Positions 1 through 14,321 of a DNA stretch of 64,000 nucleotides are shown here, piece by piece. Numbering within the stretch: the stretch's first letter is position 1; each line of letters opens with the position of its first letter. The notes under the pieces were generated by a model. The model worked only from the letters and a program-made list of their open reading frames with translations. It did no database searches and was not told the DNA's origin. Origin of the DNA: Lepiota brunneoincarnata (taxonomy: Eukaryota; Basidiomycota; Agaricomycetes; Agaricales; Agaricaceae); contig JAEBUN010000041.1 in NCBI GenBank assembly GCA_023014365.1, forward strand, positions 124,001 to 188,000, in the 5' to 3' direction. The translations under genes and the position numbers were made by a program.

Positions 1-3000
1 GAGCTCGACGGGGAGGGCGGGCCAAACGATCATGGTGGAGGGCAAGGCAAGGGCCGAACCACCAAATCAATCCAAGCCAGGCGAACCCATTGGCCCGGCT
101 CAGAGTTGCCTATTCCAGCGGCTCATACCACTGTGGTGGCTCAAGCCTTCCATATCAAGGAACCCACGACGCCACACATCCGCGGAACCTTCTTCCCAAA
201 ACTTCATTGACACGACTTTGCACACACGCATCATCTCTCCCGACAACATCCCCGCCTGTTTCTAGCCCCAGAATGCAGTCCCCTCGGTCCGGTATTATTT
301 CTAGAACACATATCCTCTCTACGCTCGTATGTTCAGCACGCTCTTCCATTCTACTCTTGTCGACAAAGTACGTCATGACTCACGCGTAGCTTCATACTCA
401 TCATTGACCTCTCAAATTTATCGTTTCTCGTTCCACGTTCCAGCGCCCATGGCCATCTTCACTTGATATCTTCCCCCGCGTAGTCCGAACCCTCCCCGGA
501 ATTCGTCCCCTTTATCCGTCTGCTGCAAATAACTCCACCGACACAGACATAACCTACGCTCTACTCAGAGTCCCATGCAACTCCGAGTCGGAGGTATCAC
601 TTGTCACTCTTTCAGCCAACCCTAAACGGATCTCGACATATTACACCCCAGCTTGTCCTGACTTGTAATTCCTTTCTTACGGAGATGAACATAGCAATCC
701 TGTCAGTCACCGGCCAACCTTATTTGCTCCCCCCAATCGCCAATGCGGCGGCCGAGGGTTGATATTGGAGGTCACCAGGTTTTTCCTACAAGTCTTCAAA
801 ATCAGCGGTGGCTCTGGCGCCAAGTAGAAGCCTCGCCTCTAGGCAATAGTTCAAGGAGTTTCATATCGCCCAACCCCACGCACACAACAACGTGGTCAAC
901 GCGTGTGCACAGTGATATATAATCAGAACGTTACCTAGAATCATCTTCCTCTCCCCCTTTCCCGACCATAACTAGTGCACGAGCTATATGATTTACATCT
1001 CATATCAAGTTCGAACGCAACCTACATCTATTCTTGGCCTCCCAGCTTCCCGTACTAGAACACCCACTAAAAATCGAACCCAGCAATCGGATTCGCACCG
1101 AGGGGAGCGAACACTTAGAGAGAGAGAGAGAGCGCATAACACGGAACCTAGGCACACTCTGGAGATCCGGCCACCCCTTCAGGACGACCCCCAACTCTCT
1201 CAACCCTTCACCGACCAATCGGCCATGCGTGGGCCAAACTCAGCGCTCACCTTCACCTAAACCCCCAGGACCTGCCTATGACACAATGAAATAAATCACC
1301 CATCTGGGACAAATCGGGCACTCTGGGAACCGCTCTCGTCTATCCGAACCCACTCGAGCATAGAATCCTCTTGGCACGAGAGAAACGAAATACGCCCTAA
1401 GGCCACTAGCAGACAACCTCCGCTCTCTACTTTGAGCAAACTCATATTCAAAACCGGGGAGAGGAGGCGAGCCGAAAAGAACATAAAGCGCCGGAGAAGA
1501 TAAGAAAACTCTGGCAGAAGCACCGAACAATCTCACTCCGGACATAGTGCGTCCTTTTCGTCCTCCTCCGTCTCTCCCCCCACCCACCCACCCACTAATG
1601 AGTCCGAGTTCATCTTATCATGCTGTTACCATGATACCAACCCAATCGAGCCATCGAACCACCCTCGTTAGCTACCACTTCGAGTTCTAGTTAACATTCA
1701 TGTCCTACACTAGTGACGTTATCGAATTTTAATATATCACTGGTTGCACGCTGCTCGCGCTCTTGGTACCATGACGCTGCCGTTTTCATGTTTTCTCGAA
1801 GACTTTTTGCTTTTTAACTTGATAGCGATGGAGAGAGTTGGCTGCGAAACTTTGTTACTTAACGAAAGGAAGGGTCACTTAGAATTTCCATATTTTCGGA
1901 TTCGGAACGTTCGTTGCGAACATACACCGAGCCCGGGGCAAACAAGAAAGATCGATAGCACGATCCAACTGGCTCAATGAAGAAACATAAATAAAATAAA
2001 TTATTCGGGTGTTAGACTCGACCCTCGCCCGCAGTGGAAGAGACACTCGATCACAAACGTACATTCTTGACCGCGAGTATTTGGATTTTCCATCTAAGTC
2101 ATGGGCAAAGAGTAACACCTCGAGATAAATGCAAAGCACAGTTTAAGGCTAGTCGCTACCACTTGACGGTCATCGACCCAGCACAATGACATGCAAGGCC
2201 GGCCCAAGCGGTCTCCATCGACTCGAGAGATGGCCCAAACATTCCAGCCTCGGTAACTGTGTTACCTACTCTGATCGACCAGGGTACTGGGCCCAGCGGA
2301 TAGTTAAGCAGTTTTCCCTCATTGTTCCACACCGGGCCACCAGTGACGAACGTGGTGGATTCGTCACAAAAAGATCCAACTCAAGTACCCGTGGTGGCGT
2401 GACCTGTATGTTCAAAGATTCGCAGGCCACAACCAAACCCCTAACGGTCCACTGACACTGCTCCCCGAGCCCACTTCGTTTCATTGCAATGTCTAACCGA
2501 GGTCATCTCGGACAACTCGACACAGGAAACCAATAGCTGCGGCGAACCGTCACCCTCCTTCCCCCCTGACGGCCTCGCCCACACTTCGAATATCACTTTG
2601 ACTCCACACTAGATCCCGGGGTTGGATAATTCACGCGATCAAAGTGATTATCCATTGTACATACATACGATCTACCTCGTCTTTACCCTCAGCCAAAAAA
2701 CACAGCATACGGCGAGCTCGGAATTCCTTATTAGCACCAAGAACGCCCCTAGTGGCTGATCAAACACAACGAGAACAGCTGAAGTACACCAAGGACGGCG
2801 TGCCGACACCGTGTGCGCTTGCCACCCTTCACGCCGCACAACAACAAATCCTTGTATAACCCCCCACAACCCAACTGCCACAGACAAGAATAGAATTTCA
2901 TACGCCATCACGACTCTACACCGCCCCCTCACCCCTTCTTAGCGCTGGAAGGCGGCTAAAAGATTCGGCCTCTCTCGCGTCGATCATGAAGGCACTGACA

Positions 3001-6000
3001 GGTCGGCGAGCTCGGATTTAATTATGGCCAAGCCACACCGTCCAAGAACATAGCATTTTTAGTCTTCCACCCGTCGGTACAGAGTAAGTAGTTCTGGTGC
3101 ATCTTTCACGTTATTTTACATGTCTGTGTTACTATGTCAATCAGTAGTCCCACATAGTGTATCCAAGGCGTAAAAATAGATTTGGGGGAGTCCTTCAACG
3201 ACTTGAAAGCCTTTTGTCCACCTGGGAATGTATGAAGAACGCATGTGTTCTCTCTCCGCCCCCATTGTGCACGAAATTCACGTGTTGGGAAACCTTGACA
3301 CTGCCACAATGGCAAAGGGGGCACGGGCCAATTGCTACTCATAGGCGCCCGATGCTAAACATAACACCCAAGGCGATGACAGGTTGAAAAAACACATGGT
3401 TTCCTCAAGCATCCCCACTACGTCAAAGTTAATGTTGGGGTTCTCTGGTTACAAGGCACTGTTGACTTGATGCCGGACCTGACTGACCGAAACACAAGTT
3501 TATTCCCTCAGCCTGTTTTGAAATCAACGGCCGCAGTTGTCCCTGCCGCTACTGGGCTGGACATCTGATCAACAATCACTTATCATCAATTTTGCACCAT
3601 GGGGTGGGAAGGCGTGTTAGCTGCTGGCTACTGCTGTACAGAACTTAGTAGTTTAGTACCCTGGCCCCTCACGAGCCCGTTTGTATGTCTGGTGCGCTGC
3701 ACTGCCAAACTGCCCCCCCCCCCTAAGAATCGACCCGAAGACCTTGATTGCCGGTAAGTTGATGCTAGGATTCCAATCGGATTCTGTTTCCATATGTGTT
3801 TGGGATAGGGGGAACTTTGTGAAGTGCATCCTTGGAATCCGAACGCTTGAGGTTTCAACACAGTTCTTTGGGTTCTTCGCACTTCGCGTTCGATAATGAC
3901 TATACTTTGGCGCGCCAACCTCTGGGATAACAAGAAAAAGACACTCGTACCCGATAAGCCGGGAAGAGTACATTCCCGACTACGTTCTTCCGCGGGAACG
4001 CCACGAGGTTCGCAGGTGTCCAGAGAAGGGTTGGGTCGGAAAAAGATATTGTTGGTGTGGCGGAAAAGTCTTCGAAAAAGAAGAGAAAAAAAATGCCAAA
4101 ACCCTCAGAAGAAGTGCGAATAAGCCCCCGTGTGAGGAAGTTTCTGTTAGTGGGATAGTCAAAGTTTGTTCGACAATGGCGTTCAATGAATCGAGCATTT
4201 TTCAGGATTTATTTTATTTTACCCTTCCCCCCCAGCTTTTAATCACGTATCTCTCGGAATTTCTGTTCTGCTCCTATGTTTTGTTCAAACGTTCAATAAC
4301 GAACTCGCCCGGCCATCAGAAGGTTGACTGTATCCGTTGAACTGCTTAGTCAGCCGTGAGGCTTTGTGGCTCTCTCATAGCGCCTACTAGGCGCTTGTGT
4401 CACGGATAAGCATATTCAATTCAACGTCCTTCCCTCTTTGCAAACTGGTTCATATAACAAAGAACACGTTCTTCAAGATGACTCACGTCTTTCCTCAAGC
4501 TCATAACGTCATTGGAAGGTTGAGCATAACTCAGTGCCTCCGGCATCGGATAACATCATATCTTCTCCGACCGTCGTTCGGACCCTTTCGTATTTCCCTC
4601 TTTATCAGAATCCCCAGGTGGATTAGTTGACGTTCCGTCAGTAACCCACTGAATGAGTGGATGCTCACCCTCCCCTCCTCTGCCAGTCGATGGCAATCCG
4701 TCTGCAATAGCTGGCATGAGCTCCCTCGGTGTGCCTTGTCCCTCTTGTCTTACAACAGGTTTGCCATACATAACCGCCCCAGTGTTCTGGGCCATTGGAC
4801 ACTGCACTTGTCTTACCTAGGTGACCTGCGCCTCGTAACACGTGTATATCAATCCTGTTATGGGTAGCACACCTGGACCCCCCTTCACTTGTCTTTGAAT
4901 GAGATAACATCAAGGTTGCCGTATACCCCTCTCTGATCGAACAAGTCTTGGAATGCCCACAAATCAATGTGCACCACAATTTAGTTTCTGCGCTCGACTT
5001 TGATCAGTGTTTCCGCTCAGAATTAGTAGATTGAATTCCCGGGGCCCAAGCATTGTTTCTGTCATGGACCCGACAAAGTCCCGTTTGGATTATCAGGTAT
5101 CTCTGTATTGCCGAAGCGGCTTCTAGTTCCCCTACCTCAGCGGCCATACGACAATTCCAATTGGAAAGACTAGCCAGAAATTTGGTTTAGAGGATACGGG
5201 GTGGAAAATATATACCCACATGTATCTCAAGAGAAATCATATCCGCTTGTGATCACCAAGGCTCCCTTGAAAACAATAAGCAAGAAGCAAAAAAGCGCCG
5301 CAAAGGTCACACGCTCCGCAAATCAGAAGAACCCCTCATATCCAAATAGCCACTCTCCCTCCCCCCCCCCTCCCACTCCTTCTCCTCCGTCTGTCTCTCT
5401 CTCTCTCCCAGTAATTTGGCACCCGGGCCCACCTCGGATATCGCGATTTTTTTTTCTTTCTCTGCAGTCGAATTTGGCTCCCACCCGCCCAAGTGGAAAA
5501 AAAAATCACACGGGCCGCAGAAGTTCACGACGAAGCTATTTCCAACTCAGGTACTCGGTCCCTGCGTATGGGAAAACAATTATCTCATAGAACCTCCAAC
5601 CCACCCCCCACCCCCCGTTCAAAGTTGCCTCTTAGAGAGGCCTTCCTTTTTTGGCATCTTCAAAACTGCCGGACGTCATAAAACGTGTTACGTTCCCGAA
5701 CCGGTCGGTGATATATGTGGGAGTCAACTCCAACGAACCAGATCGTGTAAATATGGGCGGGGGGGTTCGAGGCGAAGGCGTTCCGACCTTTGTGGAGGTC
5801 CAACTGAGTCGGAGTGTTCAGGGAAAGTCGGTTACTACTGATACCAGATACCAGACGCGATGTTCAAAAGCCCGAGTCGAGGGAATCCCTCAGAGTGTGT
5901 GTGTGTGTGTCAGACTCGCCAATCTGTTATCTACAACAAGCGAGATGGGGGGGGGGGGGGTGTTGTCGTGTGGAGCAAAACAAGATTTGCTCGGCCTTCA

Positions 6001-6807
6001 ACTTTGTGGCCGCGGAAAACATATACCAGATGACCTCCCCCGCCCGCATGGGCAATTCCCAGCTATCACGTAAATAAGCCTGGGGAGGTCAACCCTAAGG
6101 CACACACACACACACGCGCACACTCCGCTGTCAAGGGGCCCTTGTGTCTAATGTCATGGCTTAGAGTGTAGAAGTGAACGTGTGTGTGGGGGGGGGGGAA
6201 GGGGGGGTGACCCCGATGTCCGTCGAGGGCCCCTTTGTCCCGTGTGTTCGGACGGGCCCCTCTTGGTAAAGGGAATGTGGCACACCGAGCTACTTCTTTC
6301 CGGATAGCTTCAGATTTTTGGACATGACCTGGCTCGAGGACAAAAAGGGTACCCATGTGGTGCCAACCCACTCCCCCTCCCCCCAAATGTTGGGCAGGTA
6401 CGGAACGAAGGCAGAGAGCACCTGATTAGGTCGGGTAGATTTGTCCGGGAACCCAAGCCGATGCACATTTCGCGAAGCTTCTCATACATCCGCGACATGT
6501 CTTTTTTTTTTTTGGGGGGGGGTGGGGAGAACTGTAGGCCCCGGAATCATATTTAGAACACAATGTGAACATGAAGATGATGATCGACGATGGGATAGGG
6601 ACCACACGGTCCGTTATGACGGGGAAACAATGTGGGAAGAAGTACCTTGGGCGAGTTTGTGCCTGGAGGAGTTACCGAGGCCGGCTCAACCGATCAACAA
6701 CTCCCGGCGTGTCGCAAATCCGGGGTGGGAATAACTTGACTTTCTAGGCATTCGGAGCGATATGCAATTCTACACTTCACATATGAGAATTAAGTATGAA
6801 ATACGAA
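1..6807. other. Gene-poor, low-complexity region
   Basis: I see no supported gene here. Open frames are short, overlap on both strands, and match no family I recognise. The stretch has an AG run near 1121-1133, a GT microsatellite at 5895-5910, a 14-G run at 5947-5960, a CA tract near 6100 and a G tract near 6188. No conserved splice-linked exons could be assembled. A fast-evolving gene without recognisable homology could be missed. Confidence 0.6.
5895..5960. repeat. GT microsatellite and 14-G homopolymer
   Basis: An uninterrupted GT tract at 5895-5910 is followed about 35 bp later by 14 consecutive G (5947-5960). This is seen directly. No function is implied. Lengths of such tracts are unreliable in many assemblies. 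Confidence 0.9.
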
Positions 6808-7934
6808 TTAATCCTCCCCTTCTGTCTTCGCCTCCAGCTCTCGATTTATCTCCCAGACGAGCCTTTGGTCAATATCCTCCTCTGCCTTTATCCTCCTGTC
6901 TTTGAGATAAGTTTTGAGAATACAACTTTCTCCAGACCCCGGCTTCTTGCATCCTTTACACGTACGTCCATGTTGGATCATGAGCATATGGAGACCGTAC
7001 TTGAGATCGCCTGGAACGCGAAGATCGAGGTGAGCCTGTGCTTGGACACGATCGGCCTTTGGCGGGTACCCAACCCAAAAGACGACTCAAACGGTATACG
7101 TGTGTGTCGACTGCAAATGAATCCCTCCCCAGGCAAAACAAGAGGACACACGAAGCGGTCTTTGGGCCGACTCCGTCATACGAGAGCAGTTCCTGCATTA
7201 TTTCTTCGTCCTTCATAACAACAGATTCACCCCTCCCCCCCGTAATTCTGGGTTCCCCTGCAAGGTGCTGCAACGAATAAACACCATGTTTTTCCTTGAC
7301 AGCTTTTAACAAAGACTGTATCATTCCAGCCTTCTTGTTCGCCAATCCACCCGTTCGAATCGCGTCCACTACCTTCTGTTTTGGTGCATTGACGATATTT
7401 TCGAAATTGTTCCTCCCGAACGCATCGTCCAAGCCTTGTTTAGCCCTGGCACTGTTAGTGTTCGACGTGTTTTGGGAAAGGATTGTTCCGATGACGGATT
7501 CAATCACATTTGGCACTCGACCACAAGTTTCTCCCGAGTTACCCGTAGCTTCTCCTTCTCCTTCTTGGGGCGAACGTCGTCGAACGACTAGCGTATTATT
7601 CGGCGTATGGGCAGCGGTAAGGATATTATATACGTCAAGCGCCTCGCCCGATGTCGGCTTGGGATAATCTGGGAATGGAGACTGGGTCGCATAAGAGGCT
7701 TGAAGTTTGAGTTTCTTTGACTTGTGGGGAGACGCTGGTGAATGTGGGGATGTTGCATTCTTCTGGCAGCAGCGGAAGACGAGAATCTGGATATGGCGGA
7801 GGCGCCCGCGATGGGCGTGATGAAGATGATGATGCTAGGGATGTTACTGACACTTCGGCCAAGCCTGGCGAGCGAGGTCGCTTGTTTCCTACGCCTGACC
7901 GCGGAATCATGGAGGTGACGGATAGAAGTTGCAT
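6808..7934 (-). CDS. Endonuclease III-like HhH-GPD DNA glycosylase, frame-broken
   Basis: This is a base-excision repair glycosylase/AP lyase of the HhH-GPD superfamily, expected to act in the nucleus. The core reads open from 7516 to about 7060. It starts with a PNVIESVIGTILSQNTSN-type opening and has a hairpin motif (DGVGPKTAS) with the catalytic lysine, followed by AVDTHVYRL with the catalytic aspartate. After GWVPAK near 7054-7060 there is one extra base. In the next frame the protein continues through DRVQAQAHLDLRVPGDLKYG and a Cys-containing tail (TCKGCKKPGSGESC) to TAA at 6808. The N-terminus is low-complexity, Ser/Pro/Arg-rich and NLS-like. It also needs a frame change near 7745-7790, so the start around 7910-7934 is uncertain. 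The Cys spacing is C-x2-C-x8-C, not the usual four-Cys iron-sulfur loop. Family assignment is confident; whether the gene is functional is not known. Confidence 0.8.
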
Positions 7935-10900
7935 GTAGTAAGTGTGGGGTCATTGAGTGCGTCACTCCGTTACTGTTCGCGACTTTGTCACACACACACT
8001 CGGAACGGAACAAACCATTGGAAACAAGGTCCGGCTGGCCTCCACCTGTGGTTCCAAACCCTGCCCCCCCACCCCCACAGCTGTACACATATAAGACGTA
8101 CAATGACGCTTTCAAATGTATGGTGGACCAACGGTACATTGAGCCGGCCTGTCCCTTGAACCGCCCATTTTCCCTTGACCGCCGTTCATGTGCCACATAT
8201 TTCATGATCCATGCATGATCCATGAAACGGAGCAAGGATCGGTACAAGGCATATCGCGAGCGAGAGAGCGCTTGCAAATCCTCATGCAAAACCCCATATA
8301 CGAGTATGATGTCACTCATTTTCGAAATACCCATACTGACGTCAGTGCGCACAGCACTTCGCTGAACCGAAAAGTATTACCGGGCGTCGGCTGAAAGCAG
8401 CTCACGGGGGGTCATGCGGGGCAGAGGGCTTTAACCTGCTTGGACTTTGGGCGCGAAGTCCACACTAGTTACATTGTAAAATAACATGTTCTGAATGATA
8501 GGAAAGATGTTGGGTGAGAGCCCCATTAGGAAATTCGGGCCGTTTTACCGCAGACCCAATCAGCACAAAGATCATTCTCTCCTTGGTATCTCTCCCCCCA
8601 GCCCGGAACGTGAAATTAGCAAGAATGCAGAGAGATGATTACGACGGGAACTTTTTTTTTAAGATGAACAAACGACACTGAATGGCGTTGGATGCTTACT
8701 TCCCTTCAGCCCAGCCCGCTCAAGGATCTTCCCAGAGACCTCTAATATTATCCCGCGGTGGCTGTACCCTGCGGGGCCAGCCAGTTCGCTTGCAATGAGG
8801 ACCCTGTGCGGACTTTAGCCCCGACGTATCGCAATTACGACATATACAAGGCTTTATCCTCTAAGTTTCGACTTTGGATACTTGCATACGATTAGCTAGC
8901 CAAAAGAGATAGTACTCTACTACCCCCACCGACAACGGGACCATTTGACAGCCCACATAGAAACCAATTTCTCCGCGATTCGGACTCCTTATTGGAGTGC
9001 TGTAATAGGGATCTTATGCCGGTTTTCTACAGAATACCCGGTGTGAGGTTTCATCACACAACCCCATCCATCAAAGGATTCATGAACCAGGGACTAAGCG
9101 GCTCGCAAACAAGACTTAGTTGTCAAGGATAGGGTTTCGCCCGCGCTGCGAACGCCCCGATCTAATGGAAACGGTCGCACCGACGATCTAATCTTATCTC
9201 CCCTTACTCTTCGCAAAATGACTCGCACTCACTGGTAAATATATGTGTGTTAGCGAGTAGAAGTGGGTAACCCTACATACCATTGATATGTCACCGCCAC
9301 TTCTCCGAAGCCTTTGTTTGATCCAAGTGTGCCACACACGCCAGTCATGTCATGAACGCTTTTCTTCCAGGCCCTTGGAAAAACTTCTTGCACCTGGTTC
9401 CTCTCCCTTCTATTGACTCGTGCGCACAGCCCAGGTTGGCTTATTGTTCCTTGTCCCGTCCCAAAATGATCTTCCAGATGGAATAATGAGCTCAGGAATA
9501 TCTGCTTTGATCACCAGGTATTTTTAAGCTTTCCCTGGGAGGGGAACTGGGTAATATGAGCCCACCACCCCCGCTAATCATGGGCCGAACGTTGGTTCCC
9601 CGATCTCCACTCGTGATTGCGAAACAGGTGCCTTCCGAAAGAGCGCGTGCACAGTACTGACAATTAACAGACCCTTTTTGAATCAAACTTCTTCGATGCC
9701 GAAGATGAAAAGCTTCCTTCTCATCTTCACGGGAGGACAGGGCCCGTTCTACATTGTGTTTCGAATTGTCCATTGTTCGCTGTGTTGGTACGCATTCTCT
9801 CTCCCCTTGATCTTCCCCCTACCCAAGACATTTACATCTCGCCGATAATAAAGCGATGGTTGTATAGAGGCCCGTCAAGGTGCGCTGCGCACGAAGAAAA
9901 CGTGATATGTTTTCTCGAGCTCGCTTCCAACCGCTTTTTGCTTGGCTCTCTCCATTCATGAGTCATACTTCGCGCCACATGCTGGCAAAACGGTAAGCAC
10001 GTAGCCCATGCACCCTAAAGGAAGGCCCTGATACCAAGTGCTTCGTCTGACTGACACGATAAGCGACTGTCCAAATTCGGACATTCCATAGCCTTTTTTG
10101 TCTCCTTGTACACCCTTCTCGTAGCTGGTTTGGTAGTAACCCAAGACTCGGCTCCCCTGTAATCAAGCTTCAGATCCAAGATACCGCATGGTTCAACCAC
10201 CCATATCTCTGAATCCCGCCGCTGGCAACCCGCCGTGCTAAAAGGGGGCGCCGAAGCCTCGGAGTGATCCAGTGATGCATAGCCGACAATAACCCGTGAC
10301 GCGAGAGAGGGAGTCGGTGGTGGTGGTGGTGGTGAGGGGAGCTCTCTAATTCCCTACCCAAACTTAGTCAATTTTCCAGAAATAGGAATATGGTCGACAG
10401 CGCGCAGGTTGCACACGCACACCCGAGTCATCATTTGCAGATGGGCGGCCGCTCCCGCGGTGGCTGCGTGAGTAAAAAACTGTCTTTACAATGTACGTAC
10501 CACGGGTCCCTGTCGGCCATACCGTTCCCCCCCCCCCTCTCCCTTGTGGTGGTGCCTCGAGAATCATATATCCGTTGTTGGGCTGATTACTTTGTTTGGG
10601 GGTGGGGGATGGACTAAGCTTCTCTGTCAGGCTATGCCGCCGTAATCCTGGTTCTGCTGTTCTTACTCGGAGAGTTGGAACTCGTTCTTTGAAAATTGGA
10701 CTGGACCTCGACCTCTCCTCCTCCTCCTTCCAGATTTGATCGTTGTCACAGACTTCTGGTGGCGACCGCGGAAATAAGTTTCTTTTTTAAGAGATGATGC
10801 TCATTGATCCTGGTACACTATTATTTTTTTCATTGAGCGTTCGACTTGCTTATCGCAAAAATGTTGCTCACATCGCTATCTACCGGCTGAGAGCCGCAAA

Positions 10901-11696
10901 AGTTCCAAGTAGCATCCATAAATCAAAATTTTTACTCCACGTTCACACCGCCACAAGGAGTTGTTGTTGATACGTCTTTCCGGGGACCAATCCCTGGCTA
11001 AGATAAGAGAAGTTTCGCATCAGCCGAGTCATCCCATTGTTCGCCTTTTAAAGAAAAGTTGTCCCTTTTTGGTCAAAGACTCCGGTTACTCCGTATACGC
11101 GCATGCGGGCGTGGATGGAATTCTCCTATGGGATAGCGATCCTACCGTGGAGTGGAGAAACTCAGGTGCCAGTGTGGTTGGAACCCGCAGCCACGGAGAT
11201 TGAGCAATATTGGCCGCAGAGATATGGCCCTATAGGAATTAATTAAAACCAAATCATATTCGACACTCCTTTCTAACTTTTTTTCGTTATACCTATGACT
11301 CCTCTTCTTATATGCAAGTACTTGAACAACGATATACGTTAAATCGTGGATTGAACCCGTACTGAGAGGACCGTCACGGACCCAACAACGCTCAGATGTA
11401 TTCCATGAATCGGCTCACCCCAGCCTGACTTCTAATGAGAACTGTCAGCGGGTGCCTGAGCTGTCTTTTTTTTTTTCCAAGGAAGCAAGCAGTCAAAGAT
11501 GAAGATGAGAGGGGTATCGATTTGCCTCCACGCTGTCTTTTGTTGTGGCTTTCACGAGTCAATTGCTACTTTGACCGCTTGGAAAAAAAAAAAAAAAAAG
11601 TCATCATTAACACCGAGAAGTGTATTAGTAACCCATATGCAAACCAAAATCCCCGTCGTTCCCTAAAAGCCGAACCTAAATATAGCCCCTCAAGTG

Positions 11697-11715
11697 CCCC
11701 CCCCCCCCCCCCCCC
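11697..11715. repeat. 19-C homopolymer
   Basis: Nineteen consecutive C on the plus strand, about 100 bp downstream of a 17-A run at 11583-11599. The reverse strand is a G tract that could fold into a quadruplex, but folding is only inferred. Confidence 0.9.
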
Positions 11716-14298
11716 TCCATTGTTTGACTAGTTCAGTAATTGGCCTCATGTGGGTTCTTTTTCCAGGCTGACGAAGGGGTTGTTTGAGCGGCGTTATCTC
11801 CAATTCATTTATTTTGGCTTTCTAAACCGCAAGGTGGGGAGGGTGGGGGGGAAGTAGGAGCCTCGTTCTAGCCCGAATATCACACTCTTCATACCTGGTT
11901 TTCCTCAAAAGTTAATGCGAAAGACGGGTGGCGGCGGGGAGTGGAGGAACAACCTGGTAATCTCGTACGATATTAAAAAAAAAAAAGAGGTCCTCGTGGC
12001 GGGACGGATTCGGGGTGTCCACTAGGACACAAGTCGACATCATTACTCCCTTCTCCATTTATTCATCCCCTACACACACACAAGCGGAAATACAACTCCA
12101 GACCTCCACCCACCCACCCACTCACCCCCCCCCCCTCTCCCCCTCCTCCTCCATCAGCGCGTCACCCCCGGCGGGAATTCCCAGGGATCTGGGTATGGAC
12201 ATTTCCCATCTATATCCACCACCACCCCACCCCACACACCTTTACCCTCCCCGATCACATATCGCATCAATCCGGCGGGATCACAGCTGATTATATCCGA
12301 ACCGACCAATTTATTAATCATCAAATCTGATAAGGAGTTTCAGGTTCTCTGGGATTGAGGACTCCGATTTTTTTTTAAACGAACATATTTCCGCCGGCGA
12401 CGGGAGGGGGGAAGGGAAGGGTGGGAGGGAGAGAGAGGGAGAGAGGGAAGGGACACAGGGATCGAGGCCGAGGGTAGGGTAAAATTGGTCCAGTCCTCGG
12501 TTCTGGTTTCTGTATTCAAGAAAGAACACACGAATTGAGCACTGCTATCTAGTTGGTCAGCCTTACAATGTCCAACTACACCCCCCCCACATAGAATACG
12601 ACTTTATGGGATTGGCTTCCCAAACCTCGCAGGTTGACTTGATAGAGAGTGCAGTGCCCATGAAAATCACCACCTCTGGCCACACACGCAAAAAAGTAAA
12701 CATGACTCATCAAACATCTAGTTTCCATACTTCTTCCCTGTAGCACCGTCATATATCTATACTGACCACCCTCACTCCAGATGATCATCAGTTTAGAAGC
12801 AACCGATCGCACAAACACGTTGTGAGCGTGTTACCCTGAAGCACCCTTCTCCCTAAAAAAAAAAAGAAAAAAAAAAAGAAAAAAGGAGTTAGAACCCTGC
12901 GTTTCCTACACGTTGCACATCAAACCGCTCTTGGCTTCAAGTTTTTCCAATGCCCAACCGACTTCGAAATTGAGGGGGGAGTAAAAAAACAAAAACATGG
13001 GGGGGGGGCGAGGCGGAAAGACCCTTCTTGATACTATTCCAAATCATTTTTTTGTTGGTTATCGGCGCAAGCCCCACCCGTAAAAGTATAAATGTGAAAT
13101 TTCTGAGGGGGAATTATATTCCGCATGCGACAGATGACTTGCACAAGGCCATGCCTCTCACAAGGCGAGGCTCGTATTTCCCTTCTTCGGGGGGTGGGGG
13201 GGAAGGAGCTCCTCCCTTCTTTACCCGCTGTTTACAGGCCCCGATTGGTCCCACATTAGCTGTCAAACATATGAATCATCGCACATATGAAAAAGAAAAA
13301 AAAAAGAAGATCTGCGATCCTGGATTTCTAAAACGTCCAACGAGTTACAGAATATCTGGCCCTCCGCCCGCCCCTCAAACTTGATAGCGCATGAGAGCGC
13401 ATCAACGTTAGAGCATGATTTTATTTTTCGAAGAGGTTTCGAAAGTCGGCAGTTGCGGCCGAGGTGGAAAAAGGGAGGGGAGGGTGGAGAGAGGGATAGC
13501 TAAGGGAGGGGGGAAGAGATCGCTTGGGTTGTGGGCATTGATGGGATTGATGGGGATACTGGGAATCCCAGGCGAGCCAATCCAAGCTTCACGTGGATCC
13601 TCCCTACGGTAAAATACATCCCAAATAGGAAGGTGGGCCAAGTTGCCGTAGTCCACCACGCCTTTTCGCCCCCCCTCCCAAATCAACCCAAAGGTGACGT
13701 TCCTCTGACGTCTGGGACTTTTATGTATCACGGGGAAGCCGTTGCAAAGATTGTGGGCCAGGGCTTTGGGCTTTTGCCCGCCGATAACGCTTACAAGTTT
13801 CTGCTCGAACCATTCGTGTCATAAGAAAGAGGGGCCCACACATATGATTTTCCTTCATTCATGTTCTACGGCCTGTAAACATAACGGAGAGTTAGCGACG
13901 GATGTGAAACACGATCGATGGCTGGTTGATTGACTAGTCGACAAATTCTTGAGCGGGAAATCCTAACCTTACATTCCCTCGGGCCAACCTATCTATTCTG
14001 GGTCCCATCTGGTTCACTTTCATTAGCCGAACTCATGCGCAAGGCATTCTCTTGCCGTCGTGGTTCTGGCCCCAAGTCGCAGCTGAGGCGGGGCTCCATC
14101 AGCTGTGATCCAGGATGCCCGAGCGAGTTCTAAAGTCCTCCAAGGACAAGAAGAGGCTGTGAGTCAATGGCATCGGCGGAAAGCTACGTGATATGTATAA
14201 TTGATGCTGTCGAGAGCCCGGCGCTGCTGTCCGCGGGGTAAGTTGGGAGGGGAGGTAAGTAGGTTTCGACAAGGGTCAAAGGTTCGTGGAGGACGAAC

Positions 14299-14321
14299 GG
14301 GGGGGGGGGGGGGGGGGGGGG
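14299..14321. repeat. 23-G homopolymer
   Basis: Twenty-three consecutive G, the longest homopolymer I noticed. It lies about 0.7 kb upstream of the HMG-box gene and just upstream of its putative TATA box. Promoter relevance is speculative, and the true length is doubtful in any assembly. Confidence 0.9.

Noticed and set aside
5201..6073. Overlapping plus-strand open frames of 129-141 aa
   Set aside because: They are made largely of pyrimidine tracts, G runs and GT repeats, overlap in different frames, and show no family motif.
8204..8225. Two adjacent CATGATCCATG units
   Set aside because: A single 11-bp direct repeat without flanking structure is too small to interpret.
7588..8352. 254-aa minus-strand ORF overlapping the glycosylase N-terminus
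   Set aside because: It runs in a different frame from the conserved core and has no recognisable domain. It is best explained as a shadow frame over the glycosylase 5' region.
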